Source: Terrisporobacter othiniensis (GTDB lineage Bacteria; Bacillota; Clostridia; Peptostreptococcales; Peptostreptococcaceae). From it: a stretch of 51,667 nucleotides of DNA. The DNA lies in NCBI RefSeq assembly GCF_000808015.1, contig NZ_JWHR01000018.1, forward strand, positions 1-51,667. Reading direction: 5' to 3'. A program made the position numbers and the translations under genes. Shown here in pieces: positions 51,647 through 51,667 of this stretch (the stretch's first letter is position 1; the number at the start of each line of letters is the position of its first letter). Below the pieces are notes generated by a model that was given only the letters and a program-made list of their open reading frames with translations, was not told the DNA's origin and searched no databases.

Positions 51647-51667
51647 TATACAAATTTTATTCTAGAT

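Noticed and set aside
1..51667. CRISPR array, tRNA or rRNA genes
   Set aside because: No regularly spaced long repeats, no cloverleaf with a TTCGANTC-type arm, and no conserved rRNA segments were found by reading.

Overview
The window is AT-rich, has tight AGGAGG-type ribosome binding sites and short intergenic gaps, and its protein families match a low-GC Gram-positive anaerobe of the class Clostridia. The gene repertoire (class Ib NrdEF with NrdR boxes, PepV, HscC with a TPR partner, the DNA-modification radical SAM pair) suggests a Peptostreptococcaceae-like genome, but that placement is inference. No tRNA, rRNA, CRISPR array, intact prophage or insertion sequence was seen.

Layout. 1-8.6 kb is accessory: a frame-shifted AbiH-type abortive infection gene running off the left edge, a dead GTPase, a PH-like/zinc-ribbon protein with an SPFH/SHOCT protein, a DUF3786 protein, a secreted protein, then a co-directional trio of PD-(D/E)XK nuclease-like protein, macro-domain/helix-turn-helix fusion and VWA protein, and a lipoprotein. 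8.6-13.1 kb holds the dipeptidase pepV, a cytosine permease and an unknown protein. 13.4-17.3 kb is a five-gene operon (amino-acid ABC transporter, GNAT acetyltransferase, MalY/PatB C-S lyase) with a promoter and a perfect inverted repeat, probably for sulfur amino-acid uptake and breakdown. 17.5-21.3 kb contains a broken lipoprotein, a bacterial Staygreen homologue, a cysteine-rich unknown protein, an alpha/beta-hydrolase without its nucleophile, and a secreted protein.

21.5-29.3 kb is a galactose/galactoside region. A LacI/GalR regulator and a complete Leloir set (galK, galE, galT, galM) are intact, but the galactoside-specific genes (GH36 alpha-galactosidase, GPH permease, GH42 beta-galactosidase) survive only as fragments. 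29.4-38 kb has an orphan sensor kinase, a frame-shifted NlpC/P60 hydrolase, and a giant TPR protein with a degenerate J domain (frame-shifted) beside its predicted Hsp70 partner HscC. 38-51.7 kb is more core-like: HutD-like and nitroreductase-like proteins, nrdEF behind two NrdR boxes, the radical SAM/DUF4130 pair, threonine ammonia-lyase, two unknown proteins, a flavin reductase beside an HxlR remnant, a membrane acyltransferase, and brnQ with a palindrome on its promoter.

The overall impression is a genome with strong gene decay: at least eleven disrupted loci in 52 kb. Large internal deletions show that much of this is real, while several single-base frameshifts could also be sequencing errors. 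The most interesting intact pieces are the nuclease/macro-HTH/VWA trio, the Staygreen homologue and the TPR-J/HscC pair.
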